DNA of 64,000 nucleotides from UBA5314 sp035560815 (GTDB lineage: Bacteria > Bacillota > Syntrophomonadia > Syntrophomonadales > Syntrophomonadaceae), in the NCBI GenBank assembly GCA_035560815.1, contig DATMYR010000086.1, positions 28,502-92,501 of the forward strand, in the 5' to 3' direction. The position numbers and the translations under genes are program-made. A model generated the notes under the pieces. That model did no database searches and had not been told where the DNA came from. It worked only from the letters and a program-made list of their open reading frames with translations. Of the stretch, positions 43,501 through 50,468 are shown one piece after another. How positions within the stretch are numbered: the stretch's first letter is position 1; every line of letters starts with the position of its first letter.

Positions 43501-45181
43501 AATACAACTTACCGCCCAGGTCAACAGCCGGGTAATGAACCACCACCTGTCCCGAAACCGGATCAGTGTATTTGGATACAATAAAATTGCTGCCCGAGAT
43601 GCCAACATACATCTCGTCTTTGGTCTTGTAGCTGAGGTCGACTTGCTGTTCTACTTGTATTTTATCGGGAGTTGCTTTAGTAATTACTGGTTCGGTGTAG
43701 CTTTTAATAAAGGTAAAGCCGTTCTCCTTAGCCGCCAGTGCCCTAAAAGTGTACGCTTCGGTAGCGGAAACGGTCAGGGTTGTGGTTATATCCACAACTA
43801 CGTCGCGGACGGGATTATCTTTAATATCTATGTCCGGAACGATATCGGTCATGACCTGCAGCGTGTCATAATTGTTATCTAAAAACTGCTGACTGGCTAT
43901 GGGTTGGAAAATGCAGTCGGCGCCCACAATTACACGAATATCACGGGTGACGGTTACATTCTTGGAAGCCGCCCCCGGTTGATAAGTGCCGCTTCCATAA
44001 GTAATGCGCAGAACCTTGTACGTACCGTCGGTAAATGCCTTACCTGCCCCGGCGGTATTGGTAATGGAAAGATTATCAATATTCAGTTCATCGAGGTTAT
44101 AGCCCACAATACTCAGCGGGTTGCTGTTCAGGTTGGGTCCTGATGCGGGAGTTACGGATACCACCTCCGCGGCGTTGGTGGAGGACACGATCACAAATCC
44201 GCCCACCTGCATCTCCTGAGTAATCAGGTTGCGTAGGTCCTGACCGGAAGCGGGATTGTCAAGCTTATTTGTCAGAACCACCTGGTAGGTGCCGGCCTCC
44301 AGGTTAGGTACTTTCACCTTGATCAAACTGTTGGCGGGGAGGGGGTTGGACACGTGTTCATAGTTGGTCCCCATATTGGTGTTGTAATAGGGGTCGGTAA
44401 GATTGCGCAGGAAGAAAACTGAGTAATCGCCCAGAGCCGGTGCCTGCAGATAGACCGTAGTCTTTTGCGCCTCCCCGGTGTTGGGATACATCTCCAGGTT
44501 GGCTATTTGCAGCTTCTGCACCACACGGAACTGGTTCTGGTATAATTTCCGAAAGCTAAGTTTTCCGGTAATACCCCCCGGCTTGGTTAAGTCATCCCGG
44601 GTAAAAATAACGTCATGAAGCCCCAGATCTCCGGTAATGGCGGTGATGGTAATTTTGGAACCATCGGCCGCTCTGGCTACAGTCCCATTCATATTGCCAT
44701 TGCCGAAGGAAAGAGTGTCTTTATCCAGATTACTTCCGTTTATGGTCACCATATCCGTCCCGGTATATGCCACTCCCGGGGTTACCCCGGTAATAGCCGC
44801 CATATCGGTTTCATTTACGGGAACGGTGATAGCTCCTATCACCAGCCCGTCGTCCCAAATAATGGAGCGCATATCGGCACCAGGAAGTTGAAATTTTTGA
44901 TAATCATCGTTGTTGGTTACGCGCGTGCCCACATCTGTTCCCAGGACTTTGCTTCCCCCGCCCCCGGTAGTACGCACCCGGACAGTGACGTCCTTCAGGT
45001 TGGAACCGTCGATTTCGATAATGCCCTGGGCTGTTTCGAGAATTTCGTTGTCGGTTCTTTCTATGTATATATTGTTGATTACCGGAACAGCCGCCCGAAC
45101 CGGGGTTTGCCACCCTGGAATCATGGTTGTAAAAAATACCAAAAGCATTATAAAAGCCAACCAGCGGCTTGGTTTTTTCAT
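37553..45181 (-). CDS. Giant secreted IPT/TIG-repeat surface protein (2542 residues)
   Basis: 2542 residues. The signal peptide ends TPVRA near residue 30. About fifteen IPT/TIG-like Ig folds can be counted from their starts (for example ITGVTPGVAYTG, SITSIAPPEGTIG, VIDQLTPTEGSTSGGDYV, VTGVTPALGPAQGGTAV). Two long modules of about 480 residues (roughly 745-1226 and 1227-1707) are tandem duplicates. Each contains an aspartate-rich loop; the first, DNDGDFTYDDGE near residue 1123, resembles a calcium-binding EF-hand loop. A fibronectin type III domain (about 2240-2335) precedes a C-terminal beta-rich domain. There is no LPxTG or SLH anchor of its own; the SLH protein two genes downstream may anchor it. 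An adhesin or surface-layer role is inference. Confidence 0.9.
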   Translation of the reverse strand: MKKPSRWLAFIMLLVFFTTMIPGWQTPVRAAVPVINNIYIERTDNEILETAQGIIEIDGSNLKDVTVRVRTTGGGGSKVLGTDVGTRVTNNDDYQKFQLPGADMRSIIWDDGLVIGAITVPVNETDMAAITGVTPGVAYTGTDMVTINGSNLDKDTLSFGNGNMNGTVARAADGSKITITAITGDLGLHDVIFTRDDLTKPGGITGKLSFRKLYQNQFRVVQKLQIANLEMYPNTGEAQKTTVYLQAPALGDYSVFFLRNLTDPYYNTNMGTNYEHVSNPLPANSLIKVKVPNLEAGTYQVVLTNKLDNPASGQDLRNLITQEMQVGGFVIVSSTNAAEVVSVTPASGPNLNSNPLSIVGYNLDELNIDNLSITNTAGAGKAFTDGTYKVLRITYGSGTYQPGAASKNVTVTRDIRVIVGADCIFQPIASQQFLDNNYDTLQVMTDIVPDIDIKDNPVRDVVVDITTTLTVSATEAYTFRALAAKENGFTFIKSYTEPVITKATPDKIQVEQQVDLSYKTKDEMYVGISGSNFIVSKYTDPVSGQVVVHYPAVDLGGKLYFRREGNDASNVYDRNSVLITGATMEVYNNQALVDGSTGNNTGNRILIKIPAALAVDVTSAQVNTPIKILITNPKKDSIQYGYAVSSTVELIEFADVPKEQTPSITGVTPNIVSTEGYKGVQITGYNFEANVQLFIEDTLIPCTRDALGQTITFDAPAWKEGMTHILVMNPEGGQDSANLIYVSSQTKPSITSIAPPEGTIGTTVVINGGVFMSPDPTATPWDVGVYRLIGVRVLLGDRDINDYYYQPGTNNIGLQSYTAPAGKPILSVDANGSPSLADYYYSVLFYHGLLTNPDKFYVFKYGSQGQILLNDGSNIYTISVSSTGDLQATDQDGGTWSVVPDISSLILTKGATVITLAIATPYQVDAATKNITGNRVKVVDQGKRVYAVIPDLITSGPYDVSVVNPDTNRATLESGFTFFRQPQRVPKMNTVVPGQGSVDGGYPVHITGIYFEDNGTAKTRVFINCIEVPAADVSVGGGGTTLDVIVPAFPGDLLKDYGVDHKAVPVSVLNPSDGGASTNIDFFTYMVPNSNPVIDQLTPTEGSTSGGDYVKLTGHDFRYYEPFVDNDGDFTYDDGELFTNINGDKKADLSPKWTDFSSLGTTSGMSTDDLKVLPQVYFGSQKATIKDFGGNFIGVIAPPGAAGQVNVYVVNNDYAISNKLKYTYKASTIKIDKVTPPQGTTNTEVVVDGSGFLSPDPTVAPTDQGIYRLIGTRLLFSGRDINDYNTSASGAITLQSYKTPATQAYIVSPTGKLADYYYGVLLYEGALAIADRFYVLKYDAQGRTVLTDGSNVYTISVSGGALQATDQNGKTWSVVVDDSSVILNNGGPGGTTITLSMATPYAKDADGKITGNRMKVVDNGSRIYATVPDLGTSGAYDVTVLNPDGSADTLTGGFIFSRQPQHVPVLTKIDPTQGSVSGGYYVTITGNYFEDNGTVKSRVFINGVEVAATDVSVSPDNKSVYAKVPAYPGDLLQDLGVARKTVPVSVLNPSDGGASTKEDFFTYIVPNSNPVIDKISPIEGSTAGGDYVQITGRDFRYYEPYEDANGNLQYDDTSTPPETYTELNKDGKWTDFSNLTNTVTLSEADDDFKVLPQVYFGSQKATIMDFGNGYLGVLTPPGSAGQVDVYVINNDDAISNKTKFTYSSKKPTITSIVPGVGRKQGNELVEITGSNFVRDNMTIVTIDTNGDTASSIKNMVVVRFGDVANSGQIIGGTVPNLVLPGSLSVNYNSVTQKITFTIDQDNHSYSRTFDYDGSPCYFDMASLADTGTPYTGYELVKAYVQEHNLVVERGYSPLVGMTDSGHLTVHTPSYYTVEKVPVKIINPDGGTASGEFEYKNPASTPAITSITGDGKDPIASTVNGAPVRIVQVNYKGGSMINITGTGFLNNVTVQVGDQLAIDANTVTCTPPTKISFKMPEVPEDQVGTLLRVVVTNEDGGVAASDQIPVTVLDHSPIYIQFTKGETSPQVTGVTPALGPAQGGTAVTITGKDFRQSEEGYDGKTIAVYFGATPATNVTVVDYYTITATTAASNPGKVDVKVENPDSESSSLKDAFTYISAPTITDVSLVASDNQTSTAETISTAGGQTLKITGTQFMDGCKVYFSPVLTAATDLTASNLLYLTSNGILNPYVLTSGDAGSNVTKLDANTITVTTPTGKLNATGLIVVNPDGGVTPLDSDITYTLPQLEAPGGVSAVLVHDDHNDTDRFIKVQWSPITGASAYEVYVVSGDNTDFVGSTIYTSLIYSNLEPNTSYRFIIKAVGDYGSSPPSVKSERVHTGDNVGPPDEDGKLGQKTGMVTSGSTLTINVGTEDRGNNMNIDLTQSQYAGVHQVQVNLPAQVIYDSRGSDIKIIGADFKLDMKTEVFRNSSLDTHQSDRHAGVSLQISPYTGDPGVQGGNSLSTVYQLKANSFVGQDSKPLDQLSGYMLFTINYDNAKARLRHYTSMNLCQLNSASGLWQPVSYGSANVGGLWMITQMGLYSVIGSRR
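40062..41504 (-). repeat. Internal module B of the giant TIG protein
   Basis: Second copy of a tandem duplication of about 1.45 kb inside the giant gene. Shared blocks with module A include PVSVLNPSDGGAST and VLPQVYFGSQKATI. The calcium-loop-like segment is less regular here (EDANGNLQYDD). Edges are approximate. Confidence 0.8.
41505..42955 (-). repeat. Internal module A of the giant TIG protein
   Basis: First copy of the duplication, adjoining module B without a gap. Each copy has the order TIG, an inserted block with YRLIG and RDINDY, a second TIG, then a third TIG carrying the acidic loop and the block FGSQKATI. The copies have diverged at many positions, so the duplication is not recent. 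Edges are approximate. Confidence 0.8.
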
Positions 45182-45229
45182 AGCCTTTCCTCCAGTAATA
45201 AGCTCGAATGGAAGATCTATTCCCGGTTA

Positions 45230-45257
45230 TTATCGAAAAAGCTACAGAAAAGCTTTA
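45230..45257 (-). promoter_or_regulatory. Possible sigma-28 (SigD/FliA) type promoter for the giant gene
   Basis: On the minus strand TAAA (45254-45257), a 16-base spacer and TTCGATAA (45230-45237) resemble the flagellar sigma pattern TAAA-N15-GCCGATAA. The spacer is one base long and the first two bases of the -10 differ. It lies about 50 bases before the giant gene's ATG. Confidence 0.3.
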
Positions 45258-45309
45258 ATATAGGTCGTCAATCTGCAGTCTTAACAGCGCCTGAGCTGGC
45301 GGGTAATTT

Positions 45310-46464
45310 CTATTTCTCCAGCTGAGGCAGTAATTCCTCCAGGACAACGATCACCATGGGATCGAACAGCATCCCGGTTGCCTTCTTCATCACCGCATAA
45401 GCCTCGACTGGATTGAGCCGCTGTTCTTCCGGCCCCAGATGGGTAAGGGCGTCAAAAATATCGGCAGCCGCTATGATTCGTGCGAAAAGCGGAATATCAT
45501 TGCGCAAGAGTCCTTCCGGGTAGCCGCTGCCATTGTATCTTTCATGATGATAGAAAATCGCTTCTTTTATATGACCAAAGCGTCCTTGGTCAGGAAAGAA
45601 ATCCGCTCCCCTCCGGGGATGATGGTCCTGGCCCTCTTCCACCTTCTCCTCTTCCCTGTTCCCTTCCAATTCAGGCGCGGCTTTACCCACATCGTGGAGC
45701 TGGGCGGCTAATAACAGCTCCTCGGCCTCGGCTTCCTTGATTCCCAGTTTGCTCCCCAATGCAGCCGCCAGTTGCGCCACGCGCGCAGCATGCCCTTTAA
45801 AATCAGGGCTTTCCATGCCCTGCAGCACATAATGGATAAGCTCCTGATAAAATCCGGCGCATTCGGCCAGAAGATATTCTCCCTGCAATGCCCGCCCGGC
45901 TTGCTCGACCAGGGTTTGGACCAGAGCCTGGTCTCGGGATGAAAAGCGCTCCTGTCCCTGCCGGTTCACCAGATAGAGGATGCCCCTGGTTCTTCCGCCA
46001 TAGGCAAGGGGTAATCCCAGAAAGGAGCGCACTTCGTTATCGGGTACCTGAATGGTCAAATCGTGGCCCGGCCAGGTCATGGCTTTTCCCTCTTCGCTAA
46101 TCAAACGACTGACCGACGACCATGTTTGATTGTGATCAATCGCCCCGGGCGACTCGGCCTGATCCAGCGAATCGTAGAAACTTCTCTCGCTGGAGACCAG
46201 AAAGGAAGCCCAGTGCAGCAACTCCTTGATTACCTGCTCTTCCCCCTGCTGATCCCAGATGCGCTTTTCCGAAGCCTCAAGCAGTTCCATCCTCTTTAAT
46301 TTCTCCACCAAAACCTGGTTCAGGGCCGCGTAAACCGTGGCCAGAAGACCGGCGGCCAGCATAATAATGCCCGCCGCCAGAGTCGACACCCACTGATAAA
46401 TGACCAGGGTTGCCAGCAAGGCACTGAGCACCATGCCCAGCAGCACCGTTTTTTTATAGTCCAT
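45310..46464 (-). CDS. Membrane GAF/HD-GYP signalling protein
   Basis: 384 residues: two N-terminal membrane helices (about 6-26 and 30-48), a GAF-like domain (about 85-200) and an HD-GYP domain. The metal HD is in LLLAAQLHDVGKAAPE near residue 257, followed by HHERYNGSGYPEGL near residue 303, the GYP motif. HD-GYP proteins break down cyclic-di-GMP. The GAF domain would sense a ligand; none can be named. It lies 128 bases upstream of the giant surface protein gene on the same strand, so it may control or share regulation with it (inference). The space before it (46465-46725) holds no gene. Confidence 0.88.
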   Translation of the reverse strand: MDYKKTVLLGMVLSALLATLVIYQWVSTLAAGIIMLAAGLLATVYAALNQVLVEKLKRMELLEASEKRIWDQQGEEQVIKELLHWASFLVSSERSFYDSLDQAESPGAIDHNQTWSSVSRLISEEGKAMTWPGHDLTIQVPDNEVRSFLGLPLAYGGRTRGILYLVNRQGQERFSSRDQALVQTLVEQAGRALQGEYLLAECAGFYQELIHYVLQGMESPDFKGHAARVAQLAAALGSKLGIKEAEAEELLLAAQLHDVGKAAPELEGNREEEKVEEGQDHHPRRGADFFPDQGRFGHIKEAIFYHHERYNGSGYPEGLLRNDIPLFARIIAAADIFDALTHLGPEEQRLNPVEAYAVMKKATGMLFDPMVIVVLEELLPQLEK

Positions 46465-46725
46465 GAGCCATCCTCTCTTTCCCAGACGCTTTCATTATGG
46501 AGGTGTCGAAAGATATGGAGACATGCCCAGCCCGGGCATTGCCCCGTCAACATCAATGAATAGGCAGTCCGCCCGTCAGAGGTCCGGGTCCAGCGTTAAG
46601 CTTTGAACGCTGAAAATTAACCTGATTATCACTGCTAATCTTAACCATAGAGCAATCTAATGGCCCTTGCAAGTCAAGGATGAATCAATATTCCCGCTTC
46701 CGATACATAAAATAAGGGATTTTTT

Positions 46726-46734
46726 TGCTATAAT
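46726..46734 (+). promoter_or_regulatory. Extended -10 promoter upstream of the cyclophilin gene
   Basis: TGCTATAAT is a perfect extended -10 element; no good -35 is seen (about CATAAA at 17 bases). It lies right beside the MITE-like element, so the transcript would cross the element before reaching the gene at 46925. Confidence 0.55.
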
Positions 46735-46737
46735 ATT

Positions 46738-46905
46738 CCTAGTACTCTGTTAACCCTAATTCTATATATAATCGTCGGTTAAATTTTCGCATGACTGCGT
46801 TGTCGTCAATCGCAATACGTCCAGTATTACTCATTCCTCCGCCTTGTCCTACAAAAATTTTCCTCGACGAGTAATACACAGTATTAGGATTAACAGAGTA
46901 CTAGG
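46738..46905. mobile_element. MITE-like element, copy 1
   Basis: 168 bases with terminal inverted repeats CCTAGTACTCTGTTAAYCCTAAT (23 bases, one mismatch). It has no room for a transposase. The core, beginning GTTGTCGTCAATCGCAATAC, is shared with the copy at 59761-59925. It ends 4 bases before the ribosome site of the cyclophilin gene. Confidence 0.85.
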
Positions 46906-46924
46906 TTTGGAAGGAGGAAGTTAC

Positions 46925-47452
46925 GTGAAAGAAAATCCACTGGTAAGTATCGTTATGAAAGACGGCGGTAAGATATCCATTGAGCTCTACCCTGAAACCG
47001 CCCCCCAGACAGTGGCCAATTTCGTCTCCCTGGTGCAGCAAGGCTTCTACAACGGCCTGCTATTTCACCGCGTTATACCCGGTTTTATGATTCAGGGCGG
47101 TTGCCCGCGCGGGGATGGAACTGGTGGTCCGGGGTATAGTATTAAAGGAGAATTCTCCAGTAACCGTTTTAAGAATGAGCTTCACCACGAGCGGGGTGTT
47201 GTATCCATGGCCCGCAGCTCTTTTCCGGATTCGGCCGGTTCGCAATTTTTTATCATGGTCGCCTCCGCCACTCACCTGGATGGTGAATACGCCGCCTTTG
47301 GCCGGGTGGTCGAGGGATTGGAAGTAGCCGATGTCATCGTCAGCACCCCCCGCGATTTTAGAGATCGTCCTCATACCGAGCAGTATATAGACACGGTTAC
47401 GGTTGATACTCGGGGCTGGGAATTTCCCGAGGTAAATAAGCTGAAAGGATAG
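46925..47452 (+). CDS. Cyclophilin-type peptidyl-prolyl isomerase
   Basis: 175 residues from the GTG at 46925, preceded by GGAAGGAGGAAG; the frame is open upstream, into the MITE, but that part is not family sequence. It has the bacterial cyclophilin pattern: GKISIELYPETAPQTVANFVSL, FHRVIPGFMIQGGCPRGDGTGGPGY, ARSSFPDSAGSQFFIMVA and LDGEYAAFGRVVEGLEV. Active-site Arg, Phe and Gln are present. It has no signal peptide, so it acts in the cytoplasm. The stop overlaps a GGGGACACACC repeat. Confidence 0.95.
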   Translation: MKENPLVSIVMKDGGKISIELYPETAPQTVANFVSLVQQGFYNGLLFHRVIPGFMIQGGCPRGDGTGGPGYSIKGEFSSNRFKNELHHERGVVSMARSSFPDSAGSQFFIMVASATHLDGEYAAFGRVVEGLEVADVIVSTPRDFRDRPHTEQYIDTVTVDTRGWEFPEVNKLKG

Positions 47453-47466
47453 GGGACACACCTTCC
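47452..47466. repeat. REP-like GGGGACACACCTTCC motif
   Basis: One of several copies in the window. Related sequences are at 48494-48510 (GGGGAAGGTATGTCCCC, itself palindromic, at the end of the glycosyltransferase gene), 58469-58479, 63706-63720 and near 63892. Such dispersed palindromic motifs are typical of REP elements. Confidence 0.5.
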
Positions 47467-47526
47467 GGGGGCCAGAAGACATCCCTCTATTGATATCATT
47501 CTGCACACCCCCGGTAGTCTTTTTTT
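47465..47526 (+). terminator. Probable terminator after the cyclophilin gene
   Basis: CCGGGGG (47465-47471) pairs with CCCCCGG (47508-47514) around a long loop, followed a few bases later by seven T. The large loop makes it less certain than a compact terminator. Confidence 0.5.
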
Positions 47527-47553
47527 GCCATCCGAACAGATGATGTATTTGTT

Positions 47554-48333
47554 TTATAGAAGCGCCGCGCTGTTGACTAAATGAGGGTGTGTAGGATAAA
47601 GGATGATGTCCCGGCCCACCTGGCAGCCTTTGTTGGCAAGGATGCGGCTTACGGTCTCACGGGCTAGTTGAGGGGTGTTGTTTTCCTGACTTAAGTGGGC
47701 CAAGAAAACCTGTATCATCTGAGGGCGAGGCATGCGGGACAAAAGCAAGGCTGCCTGCTGGTTGGAAAGATGCCCATAAGGGCTTTTTATGCGCTGTTTG
47801 AGGAAATGCGGATAGGAGCCGTTGGCCAGCATATCCGGGTCATGATTGCTCTCCAGAACCAGTGCATGTGCCCCGGCCAGAGCATTTTCGACCTCGGCAG
47901 TAATTGTGCCCAGGTCGGTAGCCAGTACGACTTTTTTATTCTTATGATGCAGACAAAACCCAACCGGATCTACTGCATCATGGGAGAGAGGAAAAGCTTC
48001 CACCCGAACTGCTCCTACATCAATAACCCCATCAATTACACGTATGCATTCCGGCGGTAGTTGATCCCGGCAGTCAAGTGTTTGCCAGGTCTTCGCCCGG
48101 GTATAAACCGGTATACAATAACGGCGGGCCAGTACGCGCAGCCCGCTTACATGATCTTTATGTTCATGGGTGACTAAAATCGCGTCCAAATCCCCCGCCC
48201 GATACCCCAGGGCTGCCATGCTATGTTCAATACGGCGGGCGCTAATTCCCGCATCGATCAATAAGAGCTGCTCACCCAGTCGAAACAAAACCGCATTACC
48301 TGTGCTTCCACTGGCCAGAACATGAATCCTCAT
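47554..48333 (-). CDS. Metallo-beta-lactamase-fold hydrolase, YycJ/WalJ type
   Basis: 259 residues. It opens MRIHVLASGSTGNAVLF and has the metal motif VTHEHKDHVSGL near residue 55, then LSHDAVDPVGFCLHH and ESNHDPDMLANGSYP. These are the marks of the YycJ/WalJ subgroup, probably double-strand DNA exonucleases, usually found with the walRK two-component genes. Those genes are not in this window. Confidence 0.88.
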   Translation of the reverse strand: MRIHVLASGSTGNAVLFRLGEQLLLIDAGISARRIEHSMAALGYRAGDLDAILVTHEHKDHVSGLRVLARRYCIPVYTRAKTWQTLDCRDQLPPECIRVIDGVIDVGAVRVEAFPLSHDAVDPVGFCLHHKNKKVVLATDLGTITAEVENALAGAHALVLESNHDPDMLANGSYPHFLKQRIKSPYGHLSNQQAALLLSRMPRPQMIQVFLAHLSQENNTPQLARETVSRILANKGCQVGRDIILYPTHPHLVNSAALL

Positions 48334-48490
48334 CCCCCGGACTCCTTATGCTGTCACCGCAGCTAAATTCCTTTTCCATTATAACCGAATTAGGGTGTAT
48401 GCCTGGGAACATTCCTTTCCACGATTCGCTGATGCATCATTGATAGGATGAACTCAAGATATACTAAAACGATTTAGCTTTGTCTGGGTC

Positions 48491-49546
48491 TCAGGGGAAG
48501 GTATGTCCCCACACCTTATACAGGGATTCATAGGCTTGCAGCTCTCTCTCCAATTCATATTTCTCCCTGACCAGCAGAATGGCCGCCTGCCCCATCATAC
48601 GTCTCCGTTCAAGAGAATCGGCCAGTAATCCAGCCTTTATTGCTAACTCCGGGGCGCTTCGGAAATAAAACCCCTGAATTCCGTCCTCCATAATACCTTG
48701 ATTACCAGGTACAGAACTGAGTAAAGCAGGCTTCCCCAGGCTCATGGCTTCCAGGGCTGCCTGAGGCTGCCCTTCCGCCAGTGAACAATTGATAACGACA
48801 TCAGCCAGCGCATAGACACTCTTTACCTGGTTATGCGCCACTTCTCCCAGATAACGAACCCAGTCTAACTCACGTATCCTGTTAAGAATCCTATTACCAT
48901 AGTCTTCATCCAGGACCGCACCCAGGATTAGCAAAGACATCCGAGGATGCGTTTTGCGCAGAAGGGAGAGCCCTTCCAGCGCCAACTCAATATTTTTTAC
49001 CGACCGCAGCCCGCTGGGCAGTAAAAACACCATATGCTCTTTCTCTAATCCCAGATTCTCTCGGGAGGTAGGTTCGCTGGATGGCAGCCACACCCCCTGA
49101 GGAATCACTACCAGTTTCTCAGCCACTCCCGGGTAATATTTCTCGATCAGGGCTTCAAAGTGGGGATTGAATATGACAATAAAGCGTGACATATGAAGGG
49201 CCGAAAGCACCTGCCGGCTTTCCGGACCGCTGAGTCCATAGTGAATATCTGTGCCGGTCGTCGTAAGCAAGAGGGGAATATCACGCAATCGAGGTTCGGC
49301 ATGCAAAGCCCGGGCCACATGCAGCGCGTGAAACCCATGTATCATTTGGTACTTTCGGACTGCCATCCCGGCCTGCAGTTCTTCCATACCATGGTCATCC
49401 TCCAAAAAGAGGCGTTGCATTGACCAACCTCGTCCGCTCAAACCCTGGAAGATACGTTCTGCAGTTAGGACATTACCGCGTTGCTGGCTTCGATAGGGAA
49501 CCAGCATCAAGACCCGTGCTTTTTCCTGACCTCGCCTTTCAATCAT
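48491..49546 (-). CDS. GT4-family glycosyltransferase
   Basis: 351 residues from the ATG at 49546, which overlaps the stop of the deacetylase gene (ATGA). The two Rossmann domains are visible; the donor-site region is DVVINCSLAEGQPQAALEAMSLGKPAL near residue 250, with the ExxxxxxxE arrangement of GT4 enzymes. Donor and acceptor sugars are unknown. Pairing with an LmbE-type deacetylase recalls BshA/BshB of bacillithiol synthesis and similar thiol or glycolipid pathways, but no third gene (BshC) is nearby. The 3' end runs through a REP-like palindrome. Confidence 0.85.
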   Translation of the reverse strand: MIERRGQEKARVLMLVPYRSQQRGNVLTAERIFQGLSGRGWSMQRLFLEDDHGMEELQAGMAVRKYQMIHGFHALHVARALHAEPRLRDIPLLLTTTGTDIHYGLSGPESRQVLSALHMSRFIVIFNPHFEALIEKYYPGVAEKLVVIPQGVWLPSSEPTSRENLGLEKEHMVFLLPSGLRSVKNIELALEGLSLLRKTHPRMSLLILGAVLDEDYGNRILNRIRELDWVRYLGEVAHNQVKSVYALADVVINCSLAEGQPQAALEAMSLGKPALLSSVPGNQGIMEDGIQGFYFRSAPELAIKAGLLADSLERRRMMGQAAILLVREKYELERELQAYESLYKVWGHTFP

Positions 49547-50253
49547 CGGGCTTTGACCACCTGAAAACATTCGCAATACACTCCCCGGCCGGTAGTTACT
49601 CCGCGATAGCGGTTCAATCCTAGAATTCCCTCATCATAAGCAATTTCTAACAGCTGGGACTCATGCTTTCGCAGTGCTTGTATTTTCAAATCCATGAAGG
49701 GAGTAATGTTGCGGACTAGATTGACGCAAGGCAATGGGGACCATACTTCATAGGTTAGGGCACATCCTACCTCCCAGGGCTCCGGACCGCAGCGGGGATG
49801 CCATGGGCCCGCCGCCCTCCGGCAGGCTTCACTGACCAATTCGCAAGTCTTTACGTGATCCCGGTGCAGTTCCCCGATATGAGGAAAATATATGGTATAG
49901 GGCCTCTTCTCGCGGAGCAACTGAATCACCCGGTCCAATGTTTCCTCCTGGATCTCAAGGCCCCCATCGGGGAAGCCCAGGAAAATCAAGTCCTGCACCT
50001 CCAGTAGAGCCGCGCCTTGCCGGGCCTCGTCCTGGCGGCGCGTCTTCAATTCCTGGCTGCTTCCGGCGCGGGTCCCGGCTTCTCCACAAGTCAGGTAGAC
50101 GATGGATACCTCATGGCCCTGGGCACGATGCCAGCAAATGCTGCCCCCGCAGCCCAGGATATCATCATCAGGATGAGGGGCAAAAACCATCACCCGCTTC
50201 CTCTTGCCGGTCTTGACCTCGTTCGCTTTTTGTATGAATCTGCGCGAAATCAT
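49543..50253 (-). CDS. LmbE/PIG-L family N-deacetylase
   Basis: 236 residues from the ATG at 50253 with GGTGGAG upstream. The zinc motifs are VFAPHPDDDILGCGG near residue 27 and GELHRDHVKTC near 130. The family removes acetyl groups from N-acetylglucosamine-linked molecules. It is translationally coupled to the GT4 gene, which suggests successive steps: sugar transfer then deacetylation. Confidence 0.88.
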   Translation of the reverse strand: MISRRFIQKANEVKTGKRKRVMVFAPHPDDDILGCGGSICWHRAQGHEVSIVYLTCGEAGTRAGSSQELKTRRQDEARQGAALLEVQDLIFLGFPDGGLEIQEETLDRVIQLLREKRPYTIYFPHIGELHRDHVKTCELVSEACRRAAGPWHPRCGPEPWEVGCALTYEVWSPLPCVNLVRNITPFMDLKIQALRKHESQLLEIAYDEGILGLNRYRGVTTGRGVYCECFQVVKAR

Positions 50254-50468
50254 TACTCCACCGCCTCCTGGATCGTTGGCCAGATACGCTGGTCTTTGTT
50301 GTGAATATAACATACTTTATCCACTCCATCCACCTTCCTACGGGCTATTCACTCGTTCTTCCATCATCCATCTGAAGCCTCTGCAATTGGGATGAATAAG
50401 CAGGAAATAGGAATGGAAGGTAGAATATGTCAAGATATAGATGATTATATTCGGACAAGGTGCAGCAT

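Noticed and set aside
37691..45325. Several long plus-strand frames opposite the giant TIG gene (for example 42641-43366)
   Set aside because: They are antisense shadows of repeat-rich coding sequence, without ribosome sites or recognisable proteins.
46738..46905. A short minus-strand frame (SNTGRIAIDDN) shared by both MITE copies as a possible peptide
   Set aside because: The frame is short and runs into the inverted ends; conservation is explained by the common origin of the two copies.
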